A stretch of 64,000 bases of DNA from Nocardia sp. NBC_01327 (GCF_035958815.1 NZ_CP108383.1:744001-808000); one strand, 5' to 3'; counted from the stretch's first letter, positions 1 to 9,066 are shown. The notes: a model not told the origin generated them from the sequence alone. Program-made: numbers and translations.

Positions 1-2
1 CC

Positions 3-1145
3 GGAGTCGGCCTTGCCGTGGTGCTCGCCTCGGCGGGCTGCACGAGTGCGGGCACGGCCTCGGAGCCAGGCAGTCCGGATCGGAACCGGGCCATTGCGGA
101 TGCCATGAACGCGGCGGTCAAGGCCGGATTCCCGGGCATTCAGGTGGTGATTACCCGGCCGGACGGGCAGCGCACCCTGACCGCGGGTGTGGGTGACATC
201 GCGACCGGCGCGCCTATCGCCGACGATGCGCGAGTCCGCATCGGCAGCAATACCAAGACCTTCGTCTCGGTGGTGGTGCTGCAGCTGGTCGCCGAGGGCA
301 CGATCGAACTGGACGCCCCCATCGAGCGTTATCTGCCGGGCGTGGTGCAGGGCAATGGCAATGACGGCAATCGCATCAGCGTGCGGCAATTGCTGCAGCA
401 CACCAGCGGCCTGCCCGACTACCTCGCGAGCGGCGACCCCTCCCGTACGCCGGATCCGAATTCGCCGCAGCTGAGGGTGGATACGGAGGACATGCGCACG
501 AGGCACTTCGAAGCCGCCGATCTGGTGCGCATCGCCATGTCCATGCCGCCGCAGTTCACCCCCGGCGCGAAGGCGGTGTACACCAACACCAATTACGTGC
601 TGCTCGGCATGCTCATCGAGCGCATGACCGGTCGCCCCGCCGCCGAGGAGATCACCGGCCGCATCATCGACCGGCTCGGCCTGCACGACACCTACTACCC
701 GGCTTCCGGTGAATCCGTCATCCGCGGCGCCCACCCCGAGGGCTATCACGTAATCGACGGCAAGCGAGTCGATTTCACCGACCTCGATCCGTCCTGGGGC
801 GGTACGGCCGGCGCCATGATCTCCACCGGAGCCGATCTCAACCGCTTCTTCACCGCACTGCTGAAGGGCGATCTGCTGCCCGCCGCCCAACTGGCGCAGA
901 TGAAGCAGACGGTCCCCTTCGACCGAATGCCCGGCGCGGGTTACGGACTGGGTCTCGTCCACCAGTCCAGTCCGTGCGGCAAAGAGGTCTGGGGACACGG
1001 CGGCAGCATTCCGGGCTTCGAAACCCGCAATGGCGTCGCGACCGGCGGCGCGGCCGTCACGGTCACCGTGAACCAGCTGCCGACCGATGAGGCGACCTCT
1101 GCCGCCGTCACCAAGGTGCTCGATACCGCGCTCTGTGAAGGATGA
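3..1145 (+). CDS. Serine beta-lactamase / D,D-peptidase family lipoprotein (5' partial)
   Basis: The frame is open to the left edge, so the true start lies outside the window. The visible N-terminus is the end of a lipoprotein signal peptide with lipobox LASAGC, so the mature protein is probably lipid-anchored outside the membrane. The three class C beta-lactamase/PBP motifs are present: SNTK (nt 246-257, nucleophile Ser and general-base Lys), YTN (nt 579-587) and HGG (from nt 996). The family covers D-alanyl-D-alanine carboxypeptidases, esterases and beta-lactamases; the sequence does not tell which. Its stop overlaps an in-frame ATG of the next gene, so the two are probably co-transcribed. 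Confidence 0.88.
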   Translation, partial: GVGLAVVLASAGCTSAGTASEPGSPDRNRAIADAMNAAVKAGFPGIQVVITRPDGQRTLTAGVGDIATGAPIADDARVRIGSNTKTFVSVVVLQLVAEGTIELDAPIERYLPGVVQGNGNDGNRISVRQLLQHTSGLPDYLASGDPSRTPDPNSPQLRVDTEDMRTRHFEAADLVRIAMSMPPQFTPGAKAVYTNTNYVLLGMLIERMTGRPAAEEITGRIIDRLGLHDTYYPASGESVIRGAHPEGYHVIDGKRVDFTDLDPSWGGTAGAMISTGADLNRFFTALLKGDLLPAAQLAQMKQTVPFDRMPGAGYGLGLVHQSSPCGKEVWGHGGSIPGFETRNGVATGGAAVTVTVNQLPTDEATSAAVTKVLDTALCEG

Positions 1146-1156
1146 GAGAACCAGCC

Positions 1157-2677
1157 ATGCGCCGCACACACGCAATAGCCTTCGCCGCCCTCACCGTCGT
1201 CGCCGCGGCCACCGCGGTGACCAGCGCCGTGATCACCGATCGGGCGAGCGCCGACCCGTCCCCGACCGTCGGCCTGGATCGCTTCTACGGTCAGCGCCCC
1301 GAATGGAAACCCTGTGACGACCCGAGACTGGACGCCGCCAAGGCCCAGTGCGCCGATATCACCGTGCCACTGAATTACGCTGAGCCGCAGGGCAAAACGA
1401 TCACAGTCGCGATCTCCCGCATCGCCGCCACCGACCCGGCGCGACGGCACGGCGTCATGCTCTCCAATTCCGGCGGTCCGGGCGGTCCGGGGCTGGACTT
1501 CATGGTGGATGTCGGCGCGGCCATGACCCCCGACGTCCGCGCCCGCTACGACCTCATCGGCATGGACCCGCGCGGCGTCGGCCGCTCGACCCCGGTGAAT
1601 TGCCGGTGGCCCCGCGGCTTCGGCCTGCAATCGGCAGGCATCGATGCCAGGGCGTACGCCGAAACCGTTGCGACACAGGCCGATCTCGCGCAGCGCTGCG
1701 CCACCACCGAGGGTGATTGGCTGCGGCACATCACAACCCGCAATACCGCGCGCGATATGGACGTCATTCGCGGCGTACTCGGCGAGGAGAAGGTCAGCTA
1801 CTACGGCACCTCGTACGGCACCTACCTGGGCTCGGTCTTCACCCAGATGTTCCCGCAGCGCAGCGATCGCATCGTGCTGGACAGCGCGGTCGATCCCGCG
1901 CGCTACGGCGCGGTCCAGATGACCCAGGACATGGGCCCCGCGAACGAGGCCGCCCTCGACGCCTGGGCGGACTGGACCGCCGCGCACAATGACGACTACC
2001 GGCTCGGCGGCACCCGGGATCAAGTGCGCGCCACCGTGGTCGATCTGATTCGCCGCGCGGCCGAAAAACCGCTCCGGGTCGGTGAATTCGACGTCGATCA
2101 GCACGATCTGCCCATGCTGCTGTTCGCCGGACTGGACGATCCGCGGCAGCATCAGCAGGTCGCGGAACAGGTGCGACTGCTCGCCGACGCCGCCGACGGC
2201 CGCGCGGTACAGCCCGACGAAGGCACCACCAAAGCCCTCGCCTACATGGTGCGCGCCCTCCCGTCGGACGGTTCGGCGCAAATGGCGATCATGTGCGGTG
2301 ACGTCGCAGTCCCCCGCGATCCGGCCTGGTACTGGCGCAATATCGAAGCCGCCCGCGCCACCCAGCCGGTCTTCGGCGCCTTCACCAACAACATCACCCC
2401 GTGCGCATTCTGGGCGCCCCCCATCGAAGCGCCCACCGTGGTGAACAATTCGATCCCCACCCTGATCGTGCAATCCACCGGCGACACCCGCACCACCTAC
2501 GCGAACGCCGAAGGCATGCACCGCGCCCTGACCGCCTCCCGCATGGTCACCCTCGACAACGTCGCCATCCACTGGATCTTCGGCCGCTACCCCAACACCT
2601 GCGTCTACTCCGCCGTCAACACCTACCTCAAAGACGGCACCCTCCCCACCACCGACCTCACCTGCCAAAAGGACTAG
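1157..2677 (+). CDS. Secreted alpha/beta hydrolase, tripeptidyl aminopeptidase-like
   Basis: Length and motifs match the secreted actinobacterial tripeptidyl aminopeptidases (SlpD/TAP type), which release N-terminal tripeptides outside the cell. From the chosen start the protein has an N-terminal signal peptide (MRRTHA, then an Ala/Val-rich core). The nucleophile is Ser219 in GTSYG, and the likely acid and base are Asp443 (STGDT) and His472 (AIHW), in the C-terminal TAP-like domain. An ATG at 1142 overlaps the previous stop, but ATG 1157 has a purine-rich GAGAGAA about 7 nt upstream and gives a cleaner signal peptide. The substrate is inferred only from the family. Confidence 0.87.
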   Translation: MRRTHAIAFAALTVVAAATAVTSAVITDRASADPSPTVGLDRFYGQRPEWKPCDDPRLDAAKAQCADITVPLNYAEPQGKTITVAISRIAATDPARRHGVMLSNSGGPGGPGLDFMVDVGAAMTPDVRARYDLIGMDPRGVGRSTPVNCRWPRGFGLQSAGIDARAYAETVATQADLAQRCATTEGDWLRHITTRNTARDMDVIRGVLGEEKVSYYGTSYGTYLGSVFTQMFPQRSDRIVLDSAVDPARYGAVQMTQDMGPANEAALDAWADWTAAHNDDYRLGGTRDQVRATVVDLIRRAAEKPLRVGEFDVDQHDLPMLLFAGLDDPRQHQQVAEQVRLLADAADGRAVQPDEGTTKALAYMVRALPSDGSAQMAIMCGDVAVPRDPAWYWRNIEAARATQPVFGAFTNNITPCAFWAPPIEAPTVVNNSIPTLIVQSTGDTRTTYANAEGMHRALTASRMVTLDNVAIHWIFGRYPNTCVYSAVNTYLKDGTLPTTDLTCQKD

Positions 2678-2691
2678 CCCCCTGGACAATC

Positions 2692-2752
2692 GATCACCAG
2701 GAACTGACGGCGGCATCATCCGAGAAACTCCCGCCACAAGTTCCTGGTGATC
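2692..2752 (+). terminator. Hairpin terminator after the peptidase gene
   Basis: A 14-bp perfect inverted repeat (GATCACCAGGAACT at 2692-2705, its complement at 2739-2752) begins 14 nt after the TAG stop. An inner GGCGG/CCGCC pairing extends it. There is no clear T-run. Confidence 0.65.
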
Positions 2753-2894
2753 ACTCGTCCAACCCGCACAGCGCCCATTCGGCACTCGCTTTCACGAGAT
2801 GCCCGCGGGCCTCGAGCCGTTCGGCATAGCGGTAGAGCACCCAAGTGACATCGAGGTGGTCGAGAGTCTCGAGGGTGGGGTGGATTCGTCGAGT

Positions 2895-2941
2895 GGGCTC
2901 TGGTGGTGGGGGTTGGCGGCGTGTCGCCACCACCAGAGCCC
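2895..2941 (-). terminator. Hairpin terminator after rsgA
   Basis: A 15-bp perfect inverted repeat (GGGCTCTGGTGGTGG at 2895-2909 and its complement at 2927-2941) lies downstream of the minus-strand rsgA stop. It is the second of two hairpins in this convergent gap, preceded on its own strand by nearly the same post-stop sequence as the plus-strand one. Confidence 0.65.
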
Positions 2942-2962
2942 GGTGATCGATTGACCAGGTGG

Positions 2963-4108
2963 CTAGCGGCCGAATTGGCTGCGGTCCTTGTACATTCGGC
3001 GCTGGTCTTTGTTGATTTGTTTCCAGGCGCGCTGGCGTTCGGCGCGGAGGCGGGTGTCGGAGCGGGCGGCCATCCAATCGTTTTCGCGGGTCAGTTTGCG
3101 GTAGCTGTTCAGGCGGCGCTGGGGGAGGGCGCCGGCCGAGATCGCTGCCAGGACTGCGCAGCCGGGCTCCCGATCGTGGGAGCAGTCGGCGAAACGGCAG
3201 GTGGCGGCGAGGGATTCGATATCGCTGAAGGTCCGGCCCAGGCCCTCGGCGGCTTCCCAGAGCCCGATCGAACGCAGGCCCGGGGTATCGATGAGGGTGC
3301 CGCCGGTGGGGAGCGGGCGTAGTTCGCGGTGCACCGTGGTGTGCCGCCCGCGCTTATCGCCGTCGCGAACCGCGTTGGTGGCGAACACCTCCGCACCCAG
3401 GAGGACATTGGCGAGTGTGGATTTGCCCGCGCCGGAGGGGCCGAGGAGGGCGACGGTGCCGTCCAGGACGGCGATGAGCGACTCCATGCCGAGACCGGTG
3501 GCGGCACTCACCGCGAGCACCGTGGCGCCGGGTGCGACGCCGCGCACCTCGTCGAGCGAAAGATCCGGAGCCAGTTCGGCTTTGGTCAGCACGACCACCG
3601 GTTGCGCGCCGGATTCCCAGGCGAGAGCGAGCATGCGCTCGATGCGCCCGAGATCCACGTCCCCGTCACCGGGCGTGCAGATCAGCACGACGTCCACATT
3701 CGCGGCGAGGACCTGATCGGCCGCGCGGCTGCGGGAATCGGAGTGCCCCGACACCGCGGCCCGCACGATCGCGGTGCGCCGCGGCAGCAAGTGCCGCACC
3801 ACCGCATTGTTCAGCATCCCGCGCGTGGCGGGCAGCTGCCCCGAATCACTGCCCAGGGCGACCCAGTCGCCCGTGCACAGGCCACTGACGTCGGAATCCG
3901 GGCGCGGGCAGCGAGCCCGCACGATAACGGCGGCAGCCTGATCGGGCAGCCGGGTACCGGAAATGGGCACGGCCACATCGCATTCGCTGCGATCCATGCG
4001 GAGCACCCGCGCCGGAATCAGCGAATTGCCGAGCAGCGGAAGGTATTCGGCGGCCACGGAGGCGGTCCAGCCGTAGGGGGCGAGCAGGTCGAAATCGACC
4101 ACAGACAT
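2963..4108 (-). CDS. rsgA: Ribosome small-subunit-dependent GTPase A
   Basis: RsgA (YjeQ) is a cytoplasmic GTPase that assists late 30S maturation. The circularly permuted G-domain is clear: G4 TKAE (about residue 176), then G5 VSAATG, then G1 GPSGAGKST (about 222-230), then G3 DTPGL. A C-terminal zinc finger follows (CRFADCSHDREPGC, about 303-316). The ORF could start 38 residues earlier, but ATG 4108 gives the expected MSVVDFDLLAPYGW start with AAGGA about 11 nt upstream. It converges with the peptidase gene. The 381 residues exceed the E. coli protein mainly by a divergent N-terminal OB region. Confidence 0.93.
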   Translation of the reverse strand: MSVVDFDLLAPYGWTASVAAEYLPLLGNSLIPARVLRMDRSECDVAVPISGTRLPDQAAAVIVRARCPRPDSDVSGLCTGDWVALGSDSGQLPATRGMLNNAVVRHLLPRRTAIVRAAVSGHSDSRSRAADQVLAANVDVVLICTPGDGDVDLGRIERMLALAWESGAQPVVVLTKAELAPDLSLDEVRGVAPGATVLAVSAATGLGMESLIAVLDGTVALLGPSGAGKSTLANVLLGAEVFATNAVRDGDKRGRHTTVHRELRPLPTGGTLIDTPGLRSIGLWEAAEGLGRTFSDIESLAATCRFADCSHDREPGCAVLAAISAGALPQRRLNSYRKLTRENDWMAARSDTRLRAERQRAWKQINKDQRRMYKDRSQFGR

Positions 4109-4365
4109 GATGGGAGAGTCCTTCGACGGGCCGAGCCCCTTCGAGGACTCAGCGCGGGAAATTCGAGGTGGGTACGCGCGGCGCGCCGGTTCGAACGAAC
4201 GAACCTCGCGCGGGCACGACAATCCGTGCTGCAGTCACGTAATCCACCTCCTCAACTCTCCCCAGGCGATCACCGAAGCGATCGCGCGCCGAACAAGAAC
4301 GGGACAACCCTGTCAGGCTGCCCGTATCGGCGCAATCAATTTTCCTACCAGCGCTTTTGCCGCCC

Positions 4366-5343
4366 TCAGGACGGAGTCTTGCCCGGCGCACTCGCCTCGG
4401 GCTTGCGGAACTGCTCGCGCCGCCCGAGCCGCTGCAGGCGCAGCCACTCCATGAATCCCTGCGGATCCTTCTGCTGCATCAGGAAGTACCACCCGAAGCG
4501 AGCCAGCTCCTGCGGCAACAGCTTTCGCATACCCGGCTGCGACATGAGGTACCCGCGATTGCGGTAGGTGAAGTACCGCTTCACCGGATCGTCCGGATAC
4601 TGCGTGTGCATGCGCCCACCCAGAATCGGCTTGAATTCCTCCGACCCGTTCGGATGCAGGTAGGCGGTCTGCAGACAGGTGCCGAACGGCAGTCCGGACC
4701 GCACCAGCCGGCGGTGCACCTCCACCTCGTCACCGCGCACGAACAGCCGCAGATCGGGCACGCCGATAATATCCACGGCCTGCGCGGACACCAGCGCGCC
4801 ATTGAAGAGCGAGGCGATGCCCGGCAGGAAATCCTCGTCACCGAGCTCGGACCGCAGCCGCCGCCACACCACGCCGCGGCGCAGCGGGAAGGCCAGCTTG
4901 TCCGGATCGTCGATATCGGCGACCACCGGCGACACCTCGACCAGCTGATGCCGCTTGGCGCAATCGAACAGTGTCGCAAGCACTTCCGGCCCGTCCGGGC
5001 GGCCGTCGTCATCGGCCAGCCAGACCCAGTCCGCGCCCATGCTCAGCGCGTGCAGCATGCCGAGCGCGAAACCGCCCGCGCCGCCGAGATTGTGCTCCGA
5101 ACCCAGATAGGTGGATTCGATGGGCTGATTACGCACCAGATCGCCGACCTCGGACTCGTTGCCGTTGTCGATGACGATGAGATGGTCGACCGGCCGCGTC
5201 TGGGTGGAGAGCACCTTCAGCGATTCGGCCAGCAGTTCCCGGCGCTTATGGGTGACGACAATGGCGACGATGCGGGCATCGTCCGCGAAGTTGGGGGTGG
5301 TCTGGTCCACGGGGCTCGACGGTCGGTCGCTGGGCTCGCTCAT
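4366..5343 (-). CDS. glfT1: Galactofuranosyltransferase GlfT1-like (GT2 family)
   Basis: A GT-A fold glycosyltransferase of 325 residues with the metal/nucleotide motif ADDDG (about residues 109-113). In mycobacteria GlfT1 (Rv3782) adds the first galactofuranose residues to the rhamnosyl linker of decaprenyl-phosphate-bound arabinogalactan precursors at the inner membrane face. The assignment rests on the family and on the two adjacent galactan-exporter genes; its ATG overlaps the wzt stop by ATGA, so translation is probably coupled. Specificity for the GlfT1 step over GlfT2 is inferred from length (GlfT2 is about twice as long) and context. Confidence 0.86.
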   Translation of the reverse strand: MSEPSDRPSSPVDQTTPNFADDARIVAIVVTHKRRELLAESLKVLSTQTRPVDHLIVIDNGNESEVGDLVRNQPIESTYLGSEHNLGGAGGFALGMLHALSMGADWVWLADDDGRPDGPEVLATLFDCAKRHQLVEVSPVVADIDDPDKLAFPLRRGVVWRRLRSELGDEDFLPGIASLFNGALVSAQAVDIIGVPDLRLFVRGDEVEVHRRLVRSGLPFGTCLQTAYLHPNGSEEFKPILGGRMHTQYPDDPVKRYFTYRNRGYLMSQPGMRKLLPQELARFGWYFLMQQKDPQGFMEWLRLQRLGRREQFRKPEASAPGKTPS

Positions 5344-6155
5344 GCAGGATTCCGTTCCGGTTCACGTTCCAAATCCCGCAGCACCTGTGCCACGTGATCG
5401 CCCGCCTCCGGGCCTTCGTACGCGCGGACTACTTCTTCGATGCCGCCATGCATGCGTACCTGTCCATGATCGATCCACATAGCCGAATCGCACAGCTGGG
5501 CCAGAAATTCGTTGGAATGGCTGGCGAAAACCAGCAGACCGGACCGAGAGACCAATTCCTGCAGGCGAGTTCGCGCCTTCTTCATGAATTCCGCGTCCAC
5601 CGCGCCGATGCCCTCGTCGAGCAGCAGGATCTCCGGATCGATGGAGGTGACCACGCCCATGGCCAGCCGCACCCGCATACCGGTGGAGTAGGTGCGCAGC
5701 GGCATCGCCAAATAGTCGCCCAATTCCGTGAATTCGGCGATTTCGTCGATCTTGGCGAGCATCTGCTTGCGCGTCTGCCCGAGGAACAGGCCGCGAATGA
5801 CGATGTTGTCGTACCCGGAGACCTCCGGGTCCATGCCGACGCCGAGATCGAAGACCGGCGCCACTCGCCCGCGAATCCGCGCACTACCGCGGGTCGGCTC
5901 GTAGATACCCGAAAGCAGCCGCAGCAGTGTCGATTTGCCCGCGCCATTGTGGCCGACCAGGCCGACACGATCGCCTTCCTTCAGCGACAGCGTGATATCG
6001 CGTAGCGCCTCGACCACCACCACATCGGATTGGTTGCGCCCGATGGCGCCACCGGCCGACCCCAGCACCGCCTTCTTCAGCGATCGGGATTTGGCGTCGA
6101 AGATCGGGAACTCGACCCAGGCGTTCTGGGTTTCGATACTCACATTGTCGGTCAT
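5340..6155 (-). CDS. wzt: ABC-2 exporter ATPase for galactan (Wzt/Rv3781-like)
   Basis: ATP-binding subunit of a polysaccharide exporter. Walker A GHNGAGKST (about residue 72), signature YSTGMRVRLA (about 155), Walker B ILLLDEG (about 178) and switch His in ASHS are all intact. The 271-residue length and short C-terminus lacking a carbohydrate-binding domain match the mycobacterial galactan flippase ATPase rather than long Wzt proteins. It lies between wzm (7-nt gap) and glfT1 (4-nt overlap), forming one transcription unit. A GAAGG sequence precedes the ATG. Confidence 0.9.
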   Translation of the reverse strand: MTDNVSIETQNAWVEFPIFDAKSRSLKKAVLGSAGGAIGRNQSDVVVVEALRDITLSLKEGDRVGLVGHNGAGKSTLLRLLSGIYEPTRGSARIRGRVAPVFDLGVGMDPEVSGYDNIVIRGLFLGQTRKQMLAKIDEIAEFTELGDYLAMPLRTYSTGMRVRLAMGVVTSIDPEILLLDEGIGAVDAEFMKKARTRLQELVSRSGLLVFASHSNEFLAQLCDSAMWIDHGQVRMHGGIEEVVRAYEGPEAGDHVAQVLRDLEREPERNPA

Positions 6156-6162
6156 GAAGCCT

Positions 6163-7047
6163 TCACACCCAGTAGGGGACGCGGGAACGGAACTTCTTCA
6201 TAGCCAGTATCGCGATGATCCAGCCGACGACGGTGATGGCCACCACGATCAGCCAGCTGTGCAGGTGGATCGGATCACCCAGCAGCGGAGCGCGCACGAT
6301 TTCCAGGTAGTGGAAGGTGGGGATGATTTCCGCCAGCTTGGCGCGGTCGCTCGCCTGGCCGTTGAGGGCCGACGGCTTCCACATGACCGGAGTCAGCACG
6401 AACAGCATCATCGTGGTGCTACCCAGGATCGGCGCGAGATCGCGGTACCGGGTGCTGAAGATGCCGAACACGATGGTCACCCAGAGCGCGTTCATGAACA
6501 GCAGCAGCAGTCCCGGAATCGCGAGCAGGACCGACCAGTGCAGATGCCGCCAGATGCTGAACGCGAGCAGCATCACCACATAGATGATCAGGTTGTGCGC
6601 GAAGAACAGGAACTGCCGCCACACCAAGCGGTACACGTGCACGCTCAGCGCCGACGGCAGCTGTTTGATCAGTCCCTCATTGGCGATGAAGACATCCGAG
6701 CCCTCGAGAATGCTGGCATTGATCACATTCCAGACGATCAGGCCGACTGTCACATAGGGCAGATACGAGCTCAGTGACTGCCCGAACAGGGTGGCGTACA
6801 GCAACCCCATCGCGGCGGCCTGCAAACCGGTGGCGATGGTGATCCAGAACGGACCGAGCACCGAGCGGCGATAGCGCTGCTTGATGTCCTGCCAGCCGAG
6901 CGCGAGCCATAGCTCACGCTGGGCGAATCCATCGCGGAAGTCCTTCCAGGCTCGGCTGAAGGACTGAGAGTCCGACACTAGCGGCACCGGTTCATTGTCC
7001 AGGCGCGCTTCGATCGTCGCCGAGTCGGGGGGAGCAGCAGCAGGCAC
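6163..7047 (-). CDS. wzm: ABC-2 type permease for galactan export (Wzm/Rv3783-like)
   Basis: A membrane protein of 294 residues with about six hydrophobic segments and the ABC-2 transporter signature region (QRYRRSVLGPFWITIA near the N-terminus). With the adjacent ATPase it should flip the lipid-linked galactan precursor across the plasma membrane for later arabinan and mycolate attachment. It is the first gene of the minus-strand unit wzm-wzt-glfT1. The start codon is GTG. The gene order differs from M. tuberculosis, where glfT1 lies between the two transporter genes. Confidence 0.88.
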   Translation of the reverse strand: MPAAAPPDSATIEARLDNEPVPLVSDSQSFSRAWKDFRDGFAQRELWLALGWQDIKQRYRRSVLGPFWITIATGLQAAAMGLLYATLFGQSLSSYLPYVTVGLIVWNVINASILEGSDVFIANEGLIKQLPSALSVHVYRLVWRQFLFFAHNLIIYVVMLLAFSIWRHLHWSVLLAIPGLLLLFMNALWVTIVFGIFSTRYRDLAPILGSTTMMLFVLTPVMWKPSALNGQASDRAKLAEIIPTFHYLEIVRAPLLGDPIHLHSWLIVVAITVVGWIIAILAMKKFRSRVPYWV

Positions 7048-7164
7048 AGCACCCGACCCTATCTAATAGCCCGGGCTTTGCGGCGAGAACCTACCGCCGA
7101 CCCCGGGGGAGCTGCGTCACTGTGGCGCGAATCCGGCGGAATCCGATGGCTCAGAGGTGATGGC

Positions 7165-7749
7165 TCAGAGGTACTGGCCGCCGCCCGGTGATCCGTGGCC
7201 GCGGGGATCGGCGGTGGTCGAGCCCGGGGGCAGCTGCCGCATTTGTTCCAGTTGGGCGCGGGCCGCCATCTGCTGTGCGAACAGGGCGGTCTGGATGCCG
7301 TGGAAGAGACCTTCCAGCCAGCCGACCAGCTGCGCCTGGGCAATGCGCAATTCCGCATCGGAGGGAATGACGTCATCGCTGAACGGCAGGGCGAGGCGCT
7401 CGAGCTCTTCACGGAGTTCGGGGGCGAGGCCCTGTTCGAGTTCGCGAATGGAGGTGCGGTGGATGTCGCGCAGGCGGGTGCGGCTGGCGTCGTCGAGTGG
7501 TGCGTGCCGGACTTCCTCCAGCAGCTGTTTGATCATGGTGCCGATGCGCATGACCTTTGCCGGTTGTTCCACCATGTCGGCCAACGACTCTTCCTGCTCG
7601 CCCGATTCGTCGGAATTAGCCGCACCGACAACCTGTCCGGTGAACTCGGTTGCCTCGCCGCCCACCTGCACGGCAGCGGGAATCATCAGCGGCTTGCCCT
7701 CGGGGCCGAACACGACAATGGATTCCGGCGCCCCATCCGATTGCGTCAT
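7165..7749 (-). CDS. bpa: Bacterial proteasome activator Bpa/PafE
   Basis: Homologue of Rv3780 (DUF2587): an ATP-independent ring that opens the 20S proteasome and feeds it unfolded proteins such as HspR. The helical core (VEQPAKVMRIGTMIKQLLEE through AQAQLVGWLEGLFHG) is very well conserved, and the protein ends in GQYL, the C-terminal motif that docks into proteasome alpha-ring pockets. The start is uncertain: ATG 7749 has GGAGG only 1 nt away, and ATG 7770 (MTGHDGG) has no visible ribosome site. The variable N-terminus does not resolve it. The gene stands next to the galactan module, as in M. tuberculosis. Confidence 0.93.
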   Translation of the reverse strand: MTQSDGAPESIVVFGPEGKPLMIPAAVQVGGEATEFTGQVVGAANSDESGEQEESLADMVEQPAKVMRIGTMIKQLLEEVRHAPLDDASRTRLRDIHRTSIRELEQGLAPELREELERLALPFSDDVIPSDAELRIAQAQLVGWLEGLFHGIQTALFAQQMAARAQLEQMRQLPPGSTTADPRGHGSPGGGQYL

Positions 7750-7850
7750 GCCTCCATCATGTCCCGTCATCGCCGACGGCGCTAAGCGGCACCCACCCAA
7801 ACGCCACACACCGTTACGCCGACTTGCCCTCTGCCTTTAGAGTGGCCAGC

Positions 7851-9056
7851 ATGACTTACGACGTCGCACGGGTTCGGGGCCTCATACCGTCCCTGGGCGA
7901 CGGCTGGATCCACCTGGACCCGCAATCAGGCATGTTGGTTCCGGATTCGGTATCGCGGGCCGTATCAACGGGTTTCCGGACCTCCGCCTTCTCGCATACC
8001 AATCGGCACGGCGCGGCCAAGCGCAGCGCCGCCATTCTGGAGGCCGCCCGCGAGGCGGTCGCGGATCTGGTCGGCGGCGATCCGGCGGGCGTGGTACTCG
8101 GCCCGGATCGGGCGGTACTGCTTGCCTGGCTGGCCGAATCGCTCAGCTCCCGGCTGGGTCTGGGCACCGGGATCGTGCTGTCGCGCCTGGATGACGAAGC
8201 GAATGTCGCGCCGTGGCTGCGCATCGCGAATCGCTATGGCGCACATGTGCGCTGGGCCGAGGTGGAGATCGAGACCTGCGAAATGCCGGCCTGGCAGTTC
8301 GAGGAGCTCATCGGCCCCACCGCCCGACTGGTCGCATTGACGGCCGCCTCGCCCATCGTCGGGTCCGCACCCGCCGTGCGCGTGGCCGCCGATCGGGTGC
8401 ACGAGGTCGGCGGTCTGCTGGTCGCCGACTGCTTCGGCGCGGCGCCCTACGCGCTCATCGATATCGACGAACTCAATGCCGATGTGATCGCGCTGAGCGC
8501 ACCGGCCTGGGGTGGCCCGCAGATCGGTGCGCTGGTCTTCCGCGATCCCGCGTTCCTGGACCGCATTCCGTCCATGTCGCTGAATCCGTATGCCAAGGGG
8601 GCCGAACGCCTCGAGGTCGGCGGCCACCAGTACGCGCTGCTGGCGGGGCTCGCCACCTCCATCGACTTCCTGGCCGGACTCGACGAGCGCGCCACCGGCA
8701 CCCGCCGCGAACGCCTCGAAATGTCCATCACCTCACTGCAGGACTATCACGATCAGCTCTTCGAACATCTGATGTCGGTGCTCGACCAGATTCCGAATCT
8801 GACCGTGATCGGCCGGGCCTCCACCCGCATTCCGACGGTGAGCTTCACCATCTCCGGCATGCAGGCCGAGAAGGTCTCCGCCAAGCTGGCCGATGCGCGC
8901 ATCGGCACCCTCAGCGGATCACACGGCGGCAGCCGGCTGCTCGACGCGCTCGGTGTCAATGACGAGGGCGGGGCCGTCACCATCGGCCTCGCGCCGTATA
9001 CGACGAAGTACGAGATCGATCAGCTGGGCCGGGCTCTGACCGCCCTCGACACGTAG
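7851..9056 (+). CDS. Cysteine desulfurase-like aminotransferase class V protein lacking the PLP lysine
   Basis: Fold type I PLP-enzyme relative of 401 residues, homologous to Rv3778c. The start MTYDVARVRGLIPSLGDGW matches that protein. Where SufS/IscS enzymes have the Schiff-base lysine in S-G-H-K, this sequence reads S-A-P-A-W-G-G, so Ala219 replaces the lysine. Other cofactor-pocket surroundings look family-like. Either the protein is not a classical PLP desulfurase or it binds PLP non-covalently. It diverges from bpa across a short shared promoter region (7750-7850). The catalytic role is unknown. Confidence 0.85.
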   Translation: MTYDVARVRGLIPSLGDGWIHLDPQSGMLVPDSVSRAVSTGFRTSAFSHTNRHGAAKRSAAILEAAREAVADLVGGDPAGVVLGPDRAVLLAWLAESLSSRLGLGTGIVLSRLDDEANVAPWLRIANRYGAHVRWAEVEIETCEMPAWQFEELIGPTARLVALTAASPIVGSAPAVRVAADRVHEVGGLLVADCFGAAPYALIDIDELNADVIALSAPAWGGPQIGALVFRDPAFLDRIPSMSLNPYAKGAERLEVGGHQYALLAGLATSIDFLAGLDERATGTRRERLEMSITSLQDYHDQLFEHLMSVLDQIPNLTVIGRASTRIPTVSFTISGMQAEKVSAKLADARIGTLSGSHGGSRLLDALGVNDEGGAVTIGLAPYTTKYEIDQLGRALTALDT

Positions 9057-9066
9057 TCCCGCGGGG

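Noticed and set aside
941..2785. A 614-residue open frame on the minus strand opposite the peptidase
   Set aside because: It is Gly/Val/Asp/His-rich, has no family match and lies antisense to two well-supported genes; typical for high-GC third-position bias.
2751..3077. A 108-residue minus-strand frame ending in RYAERLEARGHLVKASAEWALCGLDE
   Set aside because: The last about 40 residues look somewhat protein-like, possibly a remnant, but the frame overlaps rsgA and both hairpins, so no gene is called.
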